Assembly (NCBI RefSeq): GCF_003966975.1
Contig: NZ_AP018437.1
Location: forward strand, 62,001-126,000
From: Pelolinea submarina
Lineage (GTDB): Bacteria; Chloroflexota; Anaerolineae; Anaerolineales; Anaerolineaceae
Direction: 5' to 3'
Length of the DNA: 64,000 bases
In this document: positions 34,722 through 44,318 of the stretch, piece by piece
How the letters are laid out: every line of letters begins with the position of its first letter
How positions within the stretch are numbered: position 1 is the stretch's first letter
The notes under the pieces: generated by a model
Database searches by the model: none
What the model saw: only the letters and a program-made list of their open reading frames with translations
Told to the model about the DNA's origin: nothing
Translations under genes and position numbers: made by a program

Positions 34722-35690
34722 TCATTTTTCGCTCAGGATTGCTTCAGCGCGCACATCCACTTGCTGGATGTCGCGGCTGTTCGAATACACATACACCTTA
34801 ATAGCCTGGCCTTCTTCTCCTTCGGTCACAGGCTTATACTCCAGGCGCCTTACACCGACAATCCGGCCGTCCGCATCATAGGCAACCAGCGCCACCCAAA
34901 TACTGCCGATACCGCTGTCCGCCGCCTGCACCGGAATGACCGCGCTGACGCGGGCGGACTGTCCGGCGGGGTCAACCGAATTTACCTTGATTTCCAGCGG
35001 GGTATAACCCGGGTCAGTTGTATCCACCGGCAGGGCAGTCTTGAGTGTTGCGCTCATGCTGTAATCCGAAGGGATCTCCGGAGAAAAGTATGCCACAACC
35101 GGCAGGCTTTCGTTAGGAGCCAGCAAGTTCAGCAACGGCGGCACAGCCTGCTCAGTGACCGTATCCCCGGCATTGTTCTTCAAAGCAAAAGTCACAGTGA
35201 TTCCGGTAGCGCTTTCCGTCAGGGGATTGCTGACCAGGGCCAGGCACCACAAACCGCCCTCAGCGGTTGGGGTACAGTCCGGGGTGCTCAACGTTAAAGC
35301 CAGCGGCGCGCTGATGACACTGACACTTTCGCCCTCATCTTCCGCCGCAGTCTTGATATAAGGTATCAAAATTTCTGTTCCCACTGAAAGGGCTTTGGGC
35401 GTGATTTGCGGATTGATGGCCAAAATTTCGTTGACCTCCAACCCGTAGGTCAGCGCCAAAGACGAGATGGTCTCGTTGGAACCCAGCACATGCACAAATG
35501 GCGTGGGGGTCAGGGTAGGTTCGGGCGTGGCTTCCTGTGTGGCCGTCTCCGTCGGGACTATTTGTCCCGATGGCGAGAGGGTTACATAGGGCGTCAATAC
35601 GGATTGAGGCTGCGCAGCCTGCGTGGGAAAGATATTGCAGGCTGAAAGCAGTAACACGGGAATCCAGATTATTTTCAGCGGTTTCATCAT
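34722..35690 (-). CDS. LysM-domain lipoprotein
   Basis: 322 aa from ATG 35690 (a TTG two codons earlier is less likely). Lipoprotein signal ends LLLSAC, so the mature protein is lipid-anchored outside. A Thr/Pro/Glu-rich stretch (~35-60) is followed by one LysM domain (~62-110: HVLGSNETISSLALTYGLEVNEILAINPQI), which binds glycan chains such as peptidoglycan, then beta-rich tandem regions (~130-310) with immunoglobulin-like strands (ITVTFALKNNAGDTV, RVSAVIPVQ). Probably a wall-associated structural or binding protein. First gene of a two-gene run with the SDR. Confidence 0.85.
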   Translation of the reverse strand: MMKPLKIIWIPVLLLSACNIFPTQAAQPQSVLTPYVTLSPSGQIVPTETATQEATPEPTLTPTPFVHVLGSNETISSLALTYGLEVNEILAINPQITPKALSVGTEILIPYIKTAAEDEGESVSVISAPLALTLSTPDCTPTAEGGLWCLALVSNPLTESATGITVTFALKNNAGDTVTEQAVPPLLNLLAPNESLPVVAYFSPEIPSDYSMSATLKTALPVDTTDPGYTPLEIKVNSVDPAGQSARVSAVIPVQAADSGIGSIWVALVAYDADGRIVGVRRLEYKPVTEGEEGQAIKVYVYSNSRDIQQVDVRAEAILSEK

Positions 35691-35776
35691 CGGCAATTAT
35701 AACTGTCCTGGATTCGCGTAAAAAATAGAAAAATATTAAAATAAAAGCTGATATATACTGTTTAGCAACGAGAAAA

Positions 35777-36430
35777 ATGGGCAGCGAAACCAACTCACAA
35801 AAAGATGTCAGCAGTCTGAGCAACTGGGCAGCCGAGCGCCAGTTCCTGGGGCGCTTTTACCTGTCCCAGGGCTTTCGTGATGAGCAGCAGCACACCACCA
35901 ACGACTGCGGGCCTACCAGCCTGGCCGTGGTACTCAACCTGCTGTTATTTCAGGCTAATCTCAACTCACGCCCGCTGGATAAGGACAGCGTCATCACAGA
36001 CGCCCGCCTGGGCTTCTGGCAGCGCCTGCCGTTGTGGGTCCCCAATGTGGGCGGCGCAACACCGCCCTGGGGCATGGTGACGGCTTTCAACCGCCTGGCC
36101 GCGGAATTCAAGCTGGATTGGCGCGCCGAACGGCACAGCCACGCACGGCGCGCGCACGTGATTGAACATCTAATGACCGGCAAACCGGTCACCGCCCTGA
36201 AGATCTGGGCCAACGGCGGCGCGCACTGGATCAACCTGGTACGCTACGCTTCCGATAAAGACCGTTTATATTACCTGGACCCCAATCCCTACCTGGAGCA
36301 TTTATCGCCCGAAAAACGGCTGCAGTCGCAGAGCTGGGCCGAGTTCGAGGCGGATTGGAGCCGCAAAAGCTGGTGGTCGCGCCTGTTCGGCATCCAATGC
36401 GAGATCATCATTTACACTAAAACGATTTGA
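35777..36430 (+). CDS. C39-like (papain-fold) peptidase family protein, cytosolic
   Basis: 217 aa. Catalytic Cys in TTNDCGPTSLAVVL (~residue 43), His in ANGGAHWINLVRY (~residue 152) and Asp in YLDPNP fit a Peptidase_C39_2-type papain fold. There is no signal peptide or membrane helix, so it looks cytosolic unlike the anchored relative at 60403-61713. Function unknown; related domains cleave peptides or have lost activity. Promoter-like TATACT 17 bases before the start. Its end overlaps the converging flavin reductase-like gene by 14 bases. Confidence 0.7.
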   Translation: MGSETNSQKDVSSLSNWAAERQFLGRFYLSQGFRDEQQHTTNDCGPTSLAVVLNLLLFQANLNSRPLDKDSVITDARLGFWQRLPLWVPNVGGATPPWGMVTAFNRLAAEFKLDWRAERHSHARRAHVIEHLMTGKPVTALKIWANGGAHWINLVRYASDKDRLYYLDPNPYLEHLSPEKRLQSQSWAEFEADWSRKSWWSRLFGIQCEIIIYTKTI

Positions 36431-36938
36431 TCTTTCCCTTGCAAGCCGAATCATTAATAATGTCCACATACGCGCGGTTATGATAAACCAGCGGGCAGCG
36501 GTATTCACCTAATTTCCCATCCACCACTTTTCCAATAATCAATGACGAACCCGGCAGCGGGACTATCTGGAACACTTCACAGTCCAGCCAGGCCAGCGCG
36601 TCCGGCAGCAGCGGGACGCCGCCTTTAAGCGTGAAGGTCTGCAAGCCCGCGAAGCGGTCTTCCACACGCCGGCCAAAACCGGCGAAAATTTCTGAAAGGT
36701 CGTGTTGGTCATACGCCAGCATGGAGACGCCGAATTTGCCGCTCTGTTCGATCATCATGCGGGTCGCGTTTTCCCCGGTCAGGTTGAATAACACCAAAGG
36801 CGGGTCGAGCGAGACCGAAGCGAAAGAGCTGATCGTCGTTCCGGAGCGTTCGCCCTGATAGCTGCTGGTAACCACACCCACACCCGAAGTCCAGTTGCGC
36901 ATGACCATTTTCAAGGTTTCATTGTTGACTGCATCCAT
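36417..36938 (-). CDS. Flavin reductase-like (FMN-binding split-barrel) protein
   Basis: 173 aa from ATG 36938; in-frame ATGs at 36947 and 36983 are alternatives and no ribosome-binding site decides. The flavin-reductase-like fold is indicated by MRNWTSGVGVVTSSYQGERSGTTISSFASVSLDPPLVLFNL (~10-50) with the GxT/SS motif that binds FMN, and VPLLPDALAWLDCEV. Members supply reduced flavin to monooxygenases or act alone on small substrates; no monooxygenase partner is nearby. Convergent with the C39-like gene, stops overlapping. Confidence 0.8.
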   Translation of the reverse strand: MDAVNNETLKMVMRNWTSGVGVVTSSYQGERSGTTISSFASVSLDPPLVLFNLTGENATRMMIEQSGKFGVSMLAYDQHDLSEIFAGFGRRVEDRFAGLQTFTLKGGVPLLPDALAWLDCEVFQIVPLPGSSLIIGKVVDGKLGEYRCPLVYHNRAYVDIINDSACKGKIKSF

Positions 36939-37041
36939 GAGAAACATCCATTCTGTTAATTTTTCCCAACTATAGACTACCAATCCGATTTCTAATATCT
37001 AACAAGTATTAACTTAATATGGAAAAACTATATATGGAGGT

Positions 37042-37050
37042 TGGTATAAT
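37042..37050 (+). promoter_or_regulatory. Extended -10 promoter of glyQS
   Basis: TGGTATAAT (37042-37050) is a perfect -10 with the extended TG. No good -35 is seen. Predicted start ~37057; GGGAGA precedes the ATG at 37084. Confidence 0.55.
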
Positions 37051-37083
37051 TCGACCAATTATCGCAGTTTTCCGGGAGACCTT

Positions 37084-40000
37084 ATGCAAGACAAGCTTAA
37101 TTTCCAAACCATTATGATGACGCTGCAGCAGTTCTGGGGCGGCAAAGGCTGCCTGATCTGGCAGCCGTATTACACTCAGGTCGGCGCGGGCACCATGAAC
37201 CCGGCCACCGTGCTGCGGGTGTTGGGTCCGGAGCCCTGGAACGTGGCCTACGTGGAACCGTCCATCCGCCCGGATGACGGCCGCTACGGCGACAACCCCT
37301 ACCGTATGCAGCAGCATTATCAATTCCAGGTCATCCTGAAACCCGATCCGGGCAACCCGCAGGAGCTCTACCTGCAATCACTGGAAGCGCTGGGCATCAA
37401 CCCGCACGAGCACGATATCCGCTTCGTGGAAGACAACTGGGAATCGCCCGCATTGGGCGCCTGGGGCCTGGGTTGGGAAGTCTGGCTGGACGGCCAGGAA
37501 ATCACCCAATTCACTTATTTCCAGCAGGCCGGCGGCGTCAACCTCGACCCGGTCTCGGTGGAAATTACCTACGGTTTGGAACGCATTGCCATGGCGCTGC
37601 AGGGCAGCTACAACTTCAAAAAGATCCAGTGGAGCCCCAACTTCACTTACGGCGACGTCAACTACCAGGCGGAATACGAACACAGCCGCTATTACTTCGA
37701 AGTGGCCGATGTAGAACGCCTATATGAAATGTACGATCTGTTCGAGAAGGAAGCCAACCTGGCCCTGGATCAGGGTCTGGTGCTGCCAGCGCACGATTAC
37801 ATCCTGAAATGCTCCCATACCTTCAACGTGCTGGATACGCGCGGCGCGGTGGGCGTGACCGAACGGCAATCGCTATTCGGCCGCATGCGCGAACTCTCGC
37901 GGCGCACGGCGGAAACTTACATCGCCCAGCGTGAAGCGTTAGGCTTCCCCTGGCTGGAAAAGCCAAACGCGGTAGCCAGCTCGGTCAGCGCCGAACAGCC
38001 GGAATTACCCGAAGTTATCAAATCCGACCAAGCGGCCGACTTCCTGCTGGAAATCGGCACGGAAGAACTGCCCGCGGCCGACCTGGAAAGCGCCTGGGGC
38101 CAGCTGCAAACGCTGGTGCCGGATATGCTTTCCGGCCTGCGCCTGGATTACAAAGATATTCACGTTTACGCCACGCCCCGCCGCCTGGTGGTGCACGTCA
38201 GCGACCTGGCCGGCAAGCAAGCCGAAGTCACCCAGGAAGTCAAAGGGCCTCCGGCTGAACGCGCCTATGACAAAGACGGCCAGCTCACCCCGGCCGCGCT
38301 GGGTTTCGCGCGCAGCAAGGGCGTGGACGTCAAGGACCTGACCGTCAAAGAAGTGGACGGCGGCAAATACCTGACCGCGGTGGTACACCAACCCGGCCTG
38401 TTCACGTTGGACATCCTGCCGGAAAAGCTGGTCGACCTGATCGCCCACATCCGCTTTGATAAATCCATGCGCTGGAACGCCAGCGGCGTCAGCTTCTCGC
38501 GGCCCATCCGCTGGCTAGCCGCCCTGTTCGGCACGGCCGTGGTGCCCTTCGCCTACGCCGGCCTGAACGCTAACCGCATCACGCGCGGGCTGCGCTTCAG
38601 CGAAGAAGCGGAGCACGCCTGCAAAGATATTCCCGATTACTTCGCCTACCTGGAAAGCCAGGGCATCCTGAGCGATATGCAGGCGCGCAAATCCGTGATT
38701 GAAAAGCAGGTCGGCGCGCTGTTGAGTTCGCTCAAAGCCGCAGACAAGATCGACGCCAAACTACTGGATGAGGTCAATAACCTGGTGGAAGCCCCCACCG
38801 CCCTGCTGGGCAACTTCAACGAAGAGCACCTCAAACTGCCCGGCGAAGTATTGATCGGCGTCATGAAAAAGCACCAGCGCTATTTCCCGGTAACGGAAGC
38901 CTCCGGCGCGTTAATGCCGCACTTCATCACCATTCGGAATGGCGGCAAGCAGCATTTGGAAATCGTTGCCCACGGCAACGAAGAAGTTATTCAAGCGCGT
39001 TTTTCCGACTCCGCTTTCTTCATCAACGAAGACAACAAGCACAGCCTGGAAGACTTTGTTAATCGCGAAGACACGTTGACCTTCCATCCCAAGCTGGGAT
39101 CGATGCTGGACAAGACCAAGCGCATCCTCAAGCTAACGGAAACATTATGCCTGGGTATGGGTTTGGACAAGGAAGAAACCGCGGTCGCCATGGAAGCCGC
39201 GCAGTTCTGCAAAGCTGATCTGGTCAGCAAGATGGTGATCGAAATGACCGCCCTGCAGGGCACCATCGGCAAGTATTACGCGCTGCAGCGCGGCAAGAGC
39301 CCAGCTGTGGCCAATGCCATCGAAGAGCATTACCAGCCGCGCAACGCCGGCGACCAATCGCCCGCTTCGCAGGCCGGTTTGGTGGTCGGAATCGCCGACC
39401 GCCTGGATTCGCTGATCGGCTTGTTCTCGGCCGGCATGGCCCCCAGCGGCACCAAAGATCCCTTTGGTCTGCGGCGAGCCGCCATCGGTTTGGTGCAGAA
39501 CCTGATCAACGCGGACATTTCCCTGGACCTGCAAAAATACATCTTCAAAGCCTCGGCCCTGCTGCCGGTGGAATCCAGCCCCAAGGACTGCCAGGATTGC
39601 CTGGACTTCATCGTCGGGCGCCTGGAGCAGATTCTGCTGGAAGAAGGCTACGCATACGACGTGATCAAAGCCGTGCTGGCAGCGCAGGGAGCCAACCCTG
39701 CCAAAGCCGCCGCGAGCATCCGGGAGTTGAGCGAATGGGTCAAGCGCGACGATTGGCGCGGCACCATCCTGCCCGCATATTCCCGCTGCGTGCGCATCAC
39801 ACGCACTGAAAAACAGCGTTACAATGTGAGCGCAGAATATTTCCAGGAAAGTCAGGAAAAAGCGCTTTACGAAGCCGTGACAGCCGCCCAGAAGAATATC
39901 GGCGACTCGAAGAATGTGAACGATTTTCTCACCCATTTGCTGCCAGTAGTGCCTGCCATCAACGCGTTCTTTGACGCCGTTTTAGTCATGGACGAAAAGC

Positions 40001-40092
40001 AGGAAATCCGTGAAAACCGGTTGGGGCTGCTGCAATCGGTGGCGTTCCTGGCGGATGGGGTCGCAGACCTCTCCAAACTGGAAGGATTCTAG
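37084..40092 (+). CDS. glyQS: Glycyl-tRNA synthetase, fused alpha-beta single chain
   Basis: Class II bacterial-type glycyl-tRNA synthetase normally made of separate GlyQ and GlyS; here both are in one 1002-aa chain. Residues 1-~300 are the alpha subunit ([52 protein letters not shown]) with the catalytic core. After a ~25-residue linker, the beta subunit begins near [17 protein letters not shown] (~318) and continues through HD/editing-type helices to a C-terminal anticodon-binding region. Fusions like this are known from a few lineages (for example Chlamydia), so fusion is not unique but notable. Followed 18 bases later by a small ORF. Confidence 0.96.
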   Translation: MQDKLNFQTIMMTLQQFWGGKGCLIWQPYYTQVGAGTMNPATVLRVLGPEPWNVAYVEPSIRPDDGRYGDNPYRMQQHYQFQVILKPDPGNPQELYLQSLEALGINPHEHDIRFVEDNWESPALGAWGLGWEVWLDGQEITQFTYFQQAGGVNLDPVSVEITYGLERIAMALQGSYNFKKIQWSPNFTYGDVNYQAEYEHSRYYFEVADVERLYEMYDLFEKEANLALDQGLVLPAHDYILKCSHTFNVLDTRGAVGVTERQSLFGRMRELSRRTAETYIAQREALGFPWLEKPNAVASSVSAEQPELPEVIKSDQAADFLLEIGTEELPAADLESAWGQLQTLVPDMLSGLRLDYKDIHVYATPRRLVVHVSDLAGKQAEVTQEVKGPPAERAYDKDGQLTPAALGFARSKGVDVKDLTVKEVDGGKYLTAVVHQPGLFTLDILPEKLVDLIAHIRFDKSMRWNASGVSFSRPIRWLAALFGTAVVPFAYAGLNANRITRGLRFSEEAEHACKDIPDYFAYLESQGILSDMQARKSVIEKQVGALLSSLKAADKIDAKLLDEVNNLVEAPTALLGNFNEEHLKLPGEVLIGVMKKHQRYFPVTEASGALMPHFITIRNGGKQHLEIVAHGNEEVIQARFSDSAFFINEDNKHSLEDFVNREDTLTFHPKLGSMLDKTKRILKLTETLCLGMGLDKEETAVAMEAAQFCKADLVSKMVIEMTALQGTIGKYYALQRGKSPAVANAIEEHYQPRNAGDQSPASQAGLVVGIADRLDSLIGLFSAGMAPSGTKDPFGLRRAAIGLVQNLINADISLDLQKYIFKASALLPVESSPKDCQDCLDFIVGRLEQILLEEGYAYDVIKAVLAAQGANPAKAAASIRELSEWVKRDDWRGTILPAYSRCVRITRTEKQRYNVSAEYFQESQEKALYEAVTAAQKNIGDSKNVNDFLTHLLPVVPAINAFFDAVLVMDEKQEIRENRLGLLQSVAFLADGVADLSKLEGF

Positions 40093-40110
40093 AAATTTTA
40101 GAGGTGATTT

Positions 40111-40404
40111 ATGGCATCAGTACAAATCAAAAACTCATTTGCGGGTAAAGGCGACAGCGAGGTTTACGAAGCCGCGCTGCAGGCTATCCCCAATGCCGGA
40201 TTGAGTGTCTGGAAAAAACGCGATCTGGCCCGTCTGGTTATGGGCACAGGCGATGTGGACGGCAATGAAGTGCGCTGCAACATCGCTGTCAGCATGGTGG
40301 ACGGCAGTGTGACCGTCAGCGTGGAAGGTGAAGACCTGGACGAAGCAACCGCTCAAAAAACAGCCGACAGCCTGATGAGTGAATTAGGCAAACTGCTGGC
40401 TTAA
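40111..40404 (+). CDS. Small conserved-looking protein of unknown function (97 aa)
   Basis: Not recognised. 97 aa with the sense of a small alpha/beta domain: a K/N-rich N-terminal strand, helix (SEVYEAALQAIPNAGL), several strands with GDVDGNEVRCNIAVSMVDGSVTVSVEGEDLDEATAQKTADSLMSELGKLLA. It has no membrane segment or signal. An AGAGGTG precedes the ATG and it starts 18 bases after glyQS, so it is probably co-transcribed with it. A role linked to translation is only a guess. Closed by a terminator. Confidence 0.7.
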   Translation: MASVQIKNSFAGKGDSEVYEAALQAIPNAGLSVWKKRDLARLVMGTGDVDGNEVRCNIAVSMVDGSVTVSVEGEDLDEATAQKTADSLMSELGKLLA

Positions 40405-40445
40405 GATTCCGCGGTTTGCTTGCAATTGCAGCAATTTTCCATTAA

Positions 40446-40478
40446 AGTAAAACCATCCTCGGATGGTTTTTACTTTTA
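40446..40478 (+). terminator. Terminator after the small protein downstream of glyQS
   Basis: AGTAAAACCATCC (40446-40458) with GGATGGTTTTTACT (40461-40474), two-base loop centre, then TTT. dnaG starts 12 bases later. Confidence 0.8.
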
Positions 40479-40489
40479 ATTAACTTCAC

Positions 40490-42409
40490 ATGAATAATAT
40501 TGATGAAATCAAAAGCCGGCTGGACATTGTCGACATCGTGTCCGAGTCCGTCAAGCTGAAACGCAGCGGGAAGAACTATACAGGCTTCTGCCCGTTCCAT
40601 GCCAACACGCGCACACCGGCTTTTGTGGTTTTCCCTGAATCCGGCACCTGGCGCTGTTTTGGCGAGTGCAACGAGGGCGGTGATATCTTCCGTTACGTGA
40701 TGAAAAAAGAGGGTTGGGATTTCAAGGAAGCATTGGAAAACCTGGCCGAACGCGCCGGCGTCAAGCTGGAACCGCTGACTCCGCAAAAAGTCGAAGCCAA
40801 CGAACGCGAAACACAGCTGCGCAAATTGCTGGAAGACGCGGTAATCTTTTACCGCTACCAACTGACCCAATCCGAAGCCGGCCAGCAAGCGCGCGACTAT
40901 CTGGTCAAACGCGGCATCAAGCCGGAGACGGCCGAGATCTGGGGGCTGGGTTACGCGCCAAAGAGTTGGGATGCCACGCTCAATTATTTTCTTAAAAAGG
41001 GATATCCGGAAAAAGATATTCTTGATGTCGGATTATTAAGCGAACGCGAAAGCGGCGGATATTATGACCGCTTCCGCCACCGCCTGATGTTCCCCATTCG
41101 CGACGCCGGCGGCAACATGACCGGTTTCGGCGGACGCATTCTCGACCCGGACGACATTCCTAAATTCATGAACTCGCCCCAAACGGACCTGTTCGACAAG
41201 AGCAGCCTGCTGTATGGGTTGGACAAAGCCCGCAAAGCCATCCGCAGCGAAAACCAGGCGGTTATTGTAGAAGGCTACATGGACGTGATCGTGGTGCACC
41301 AGGAAGGTTTCCAGAACGTGGTCTCCCCCATGGGCACCGCGCTGACAGAAATCCAGATGCGCCAGCTCAAACGCTACACGCGCCGCTTTGTTTTGGCGCT
41401 CGACCCGGACGCGGCCGGCATCAAAGCCACCATGCGCGGCCTTGAAGTAGCGCGCGAGGCGCTTGACCACAGCAGCGATTTGGTCTTCGACGCGCGCGGT
41501 CTGCTGCACAACGAAGCGCGCTTGCAAGCCGACCTGCGCGTCAGTACCCTGCCGGACGAGCTCGACCCGGACGAGATCGTGCTGCGCGACCCGCAGGAGT
41601 GGAAAGCCATCATTGAAAACGCGCGCCCGATCATCACGCACGTGCTGGAGACATTAACAGCCAGCGCGGATATCAATGATCCCAAAACCAAGAGCGACAT
41701 CGCCGCGCGCATCCTGCCCCTGGTGAACGATGTAAGCAACCCGGTGGAACGCGACGCTTTCCGCCAGCAAGTGGCGCGCGCCCTGCAGGTGGATGAACGC
41801 GCACTGATGATGCTCACCAGCCAGGCACGGCGCGGGCAGCGTTCGCGCAGCCGCACAAACGAAGTGCCGGAGGAGAATAACCTGAAGGTCAGGCCTGCGC
41901 TGAACGGGCAGGTCAATGTGCGCGCCATGGAATTGAATGTTCTGGCTTATCTGACCAGAAATCCTGATCAGTTATTCCGTGTTAACCGTTATATGCAGAA
42001 CCAAAACCTGGAACGACTTGCGCGCGAAGATTTTCAATTAAGCGAACATCAGCAAGTTTTCACCCTGATTGATGAGGCCATGAAGCAGAACGATATTGAC
42101 CCGGAAGAGTATTTACAGGAAAAGCTGGCAGAAGACATGACCGCAGCCCTGGAACCGCAAATTATGCCCAAGCCCTCCGAAGAAAAGGTGGACGAGAAGC
42201 GCGAACTGGAAGATATCCTGCGCACCATCCTGCTGATGCGCCTGAACGCGGTGAATACTCAAGTTCAAGAATTCCGCTTTCTACAGGACCAACAGGAAAC
42301 AGAAGAAGACAAGACGGATCAAAAAGCTTTCCAGACCAATCTGGTCGGCCTCATCCGCCTGCGCGGTGTAATAGACAAAGCCCTGGCCACCCCGTTGCAG
42401 CTTGACTGA
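40490..42409 (+). CDS. dnaG: DNA primase
   Basis: Makes RNA primers for replication. 639 aa, normal length. CHC2 zinc finger at ~35-65 (CPFH ... CFGEC, with three residues between the last pair of cysteines, as seen in some phyla), the RNA-polymerase core with [26 protein letters not shown], and the TOPRIM fold with [14 protein letters not shown] (~255) and LALDPDAAG. The C-terminal helicase-binding region is divergent. dnaG-rpoD adjacency is the conserved macromolecular-synthesis arrangement, without rpsU here. The rpoD promoter overlaps its stop. Confidence 0.96.
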   Translation: MNNIDEIKSRLDIVDIVSESVKLKRSGKNYTGFCPFHANTRTPAFVVFPESGTWRCFGECNEGGDIFRYVMKKEGWDFKEALENLAERAGVKLEPLTPQKVEANERETQLRKLLEDAVIFYRYQLTQSEAGQQARDYLVKRGIKPETAEIWGLGYAPKSWDATLNYFLKKGYPEKDILDVGLLSERESGGYYDRFRHRLMFPIRDAGGNMTGFGGRILDPDDIPKFMNSPQTDLFDKSSLLYGLDKARKAIRSENQAVIVEGYMDVIVVHQEGFQNVVSPMGTALTEIQMRQLKRYTRRFVLALDPDAAGIKATMRGLEVAREALDHSSDLVFDARGLLHNEARLQADLRVSTLPDELDPDEIVLRDPQEWKAIIENARPIITHVLETLTASADINDPKTKSDIAARILPLVNDVSNPVERDAFRQQVARALQVDERALMMLTSQARRGQRSRSRTNEVPEENNLKVRPALNGQVNVRAMELNVLAYLTRNPDQLFRVNRYMQNQNLERLAREDFQLSEHQQVFTLIDEAMKQNDIDPEEYLQEKLAEDMTAALEPQIMPKPSEEKVDEKRELEDILRTILLMRLNAVNTQVQEFRFLQDQQETEEDKTDQKAFQTNLVGLIRLRGVIDKALATPLQLD

Positions 42410-42428
42410 TCAATAGCTCATGTATAAT
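42402..42428 (+). promoter_or_regulatory. rpoD promoter overlapping the end of dnaG
   Basis: TTGACT (42402-42407), 15 bases, TATAAT (42423-42428). The ATG of rpoD is at 42436, seven bases after the -10, which would place the transcription start at or beside the start codon. Confidence 0.6.
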
Positions 42429-42435
42429 TAAATCC

Positions 42436-44106
42436 ATGACCGAACCGGTTAAACCATCTAAACCTAAATCTCCCTCCAGCGGAAAAAAGAGCACAGCCCC
42501 CCGAAAGAAGCGGACCAAAGCCGAAATCGGGAACGGTAAAGCTGATTCCATCTCCGAATCCATTGAGTTGGAAGAAGAGCTCTTGCCTGACGAGAGTGAA
42601 CAGGAAGTGTTCACCCCGGAAGACAGTGATCTGCTGGATTCAGTCGAAAGCGATGAAGAAGAGCCATCAGACGACAGCAGTGATTTTATTGGCCCTTCCA
42701 ATTTGAATCTGGAGTTATCGGAAGACCCGGTGCGCCTGTACCTCAAGGAAATCGGCCAAATTGACCTATTAACAGCAGAATCGGAATTCCGGTTAGCCAC
42801 CCGCAACGAAGCTAAAAAGCGCCTGGACTGGCTGCTGGAACGCGACGGTGAAAACCTGGCAGAAGATGGTCAGATTCAAGTCTTGTTCTGCCAAATTATG
42901 AAAGATTTGCTGGAATCCTATAAAAACCTGCAAGCATTCTGCCAGGCCAACCAGGTCCTGGAGCTGCCGGATTTCGCATTGGTGCTGGCGGAAGCACAAG
43001 CTTTGCGTGAGCAGTGGAAAACCGACGAGCCATCCTACATGCGCGATTACCTCAGCACTTACTGGAAGGAAAGCGAACGCACGCAGGACGTTATCCGGTC
43101 GGAACTGGTCAGCGGGTTGATTCAGGAAATTTATGCTTTCTTCCTGGCAGCTTACCTGCTGCCGGAGGAAACCGCGCTATACCTGTTGGATTTTCTCAAT
43201 TCAAAGGGCAGTTTCCCGACCGAAAGAACCTGCATCGGTCACCTGCCGGATATTCCGGTATTAAAGAAAAACATTCAGACCATCAATGATCTGTCGGAAG
43301 ACGCCACGCAGGCACTTATCAAAGCCAACCTGCGTCTGGTGGTGAGTGTGGCCAAACGCTACCTGGGGCGGGGCATTTCCTTGCTGGATCTGATCCAGGA
43401 GGGCAACCTGGGGCTGCTGCGCGCGGTCAGCAAGTTTGATCCGGCGCGCGGGTTCAAATTCAGCACCTACGCTACCTGGTGGATTCGGCAATCCATCAGC
43501 CGGCACATCGCCGAACAGGCCCGCACCATCCGCATTCCGGTACATTTATTTGAGTCGATTTCCAAGCTGCTGCGTATTCAGCGCTCGCTGGTGCAAAAAT
43601 TGGGGCGCGATCCCGGGCCGGAGGATTTGGCACTGGAATCCGATTTCCTGGCAGAAGAAGACCGCGTTAAGATCAAGCGTGCGCAGAAGAACGGCACAGC
43701 CATTGGCGCAGACGTTCAGGCGCGTTGGGATGCCGCATCCATGAAAATCCAGCGCATCATGAAATCAGCCGAAGAACCGGTTTCTCTGGAACGGCCCATC
43801 GGAGACGAGGACAGCAGCCAATTAGGCGACTTCATCGAAGATTATGACGCGATCGAACCAATGGACGCAGCCGCCAAGGAAATGCTGCGCGATCAGGTAC
43901 AGAGCGCGTTGGGCGCGCTAAGCGAACGGGAGCGCCAGGTGCTGGAATTGCGCTTTGGATTGATTGATGGCAAAGACCATACACTGGAAGAGGTCAGCAA
44001 TTATTTCAACGTGACGCGCGAACGCATCCGCCAGATTGAAGCCAAGGCGCTGCGCAAGCTGCGCCACCCCACCCGCAGCCGAAATTTACGGGATTACTTT
44101 GGATAA
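42436..44106 (+). CDS. rpoD: Principal RNA polymerase sigma factor (RpoD/SigA)
   Basis: 556 aa. A charged N-terminal ~95 residues replaces region 1.1. Region 1.2 is [17 protein letters not shown]; regions 2.1-2.4 follow from the [62 protein letters not shown] stretch; region 4.2 ends with [27 protein letters not shown] non-conserved block of ~150 residues separates 1.2 from 2.1. In region 3 about 25-30 extra residues ([22 protein letters not shown]) interrupt the usual sequence before [15 protein letters not shown]. Full conservation of regions 2 and 4 supports the housekeeping role. Confidence 0.95.
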   Translation: MTEPVKPSKPKSPSSGKKSTAPRKKRTKAEIGNGKADSISESIELEEELLPDESEQEVFTPEDSDLLDSVESDEEEPSDDSSDFIGPSNLNLELSEDPVRLYLKEIGQIDLLTAESEFRLATRNEAKKRLDWLLERDGENLAEDGQIQVLFCQIMKDLLESYKNLQAFCQANQVLELPDFALVLAEAQALREQWKTDEPSYMRDYLSTYWKESERTQDVIRSELVSGLIQEIYAFFLAAYLLPEETALYLLDFLNSKGSFPTERTCIGHLPDIPVLKKNIQTINDLSEDATQALIKANLRLVVSVAKRYLGRGISLLDLIQEGNLGLLRAVSKFDPARGFKFSTYATWWIRQSISRHIAEQARTIRIPVHLFESISKLLRIQRSLVQKLGRDPGPEDLALESDFLAEEDRVKIKRAQKNGTAIGADVQARWDAASMKIQRIMKSAEEPVSLERPIGDEDSSQLGDFIEDYDAIEPMDAAAKEMLRDQVQSALGALSERERQVLELRFGLIDGKDHTLEEVSNYFNVTRERIRQIEAKALRKLRHPTRSRNLRDYFG

Positions 44107-44113
44107 GCGTGCC

Positions 44114-44142
44114 TTGCAGGGAAAATTTATGCATGTTATAAT
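44114..44142 (+). promoter_or_regulatory. Strong promoter of rho
   Basis: TTGCAG (44114-44119), exactly 17 bases, perfect TATAAT (44137-44142). The predicted leader to the rho ATG at 44319 is about 170 bases and contains no ORF of note. Confidence 0.8.
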
Positions 44143-44318
44143 GCCCGCGCATACAGGTTAACAAATCTCATCTCTGAAAATTGGCTTTTTATTACCTGGC
44201 TATGGTAACTGGCCAAAAGTATTCCCAACAAGGATTTATTTATAACTTGTCATTTTAAATAATTCACATTCCTATAAGGCGTTTGCCTAAAAATTCAATT
44301 CAATAACAGGTAGGTATT

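Noticed and set aside
37019..37117. 32-codon ORF upstream of glyQS that could be a leader peptide
   Set aside because: It overlaps the glyQS start in another frame and the TATAAT promoter box lies within it, so it would not be transcribed in full.
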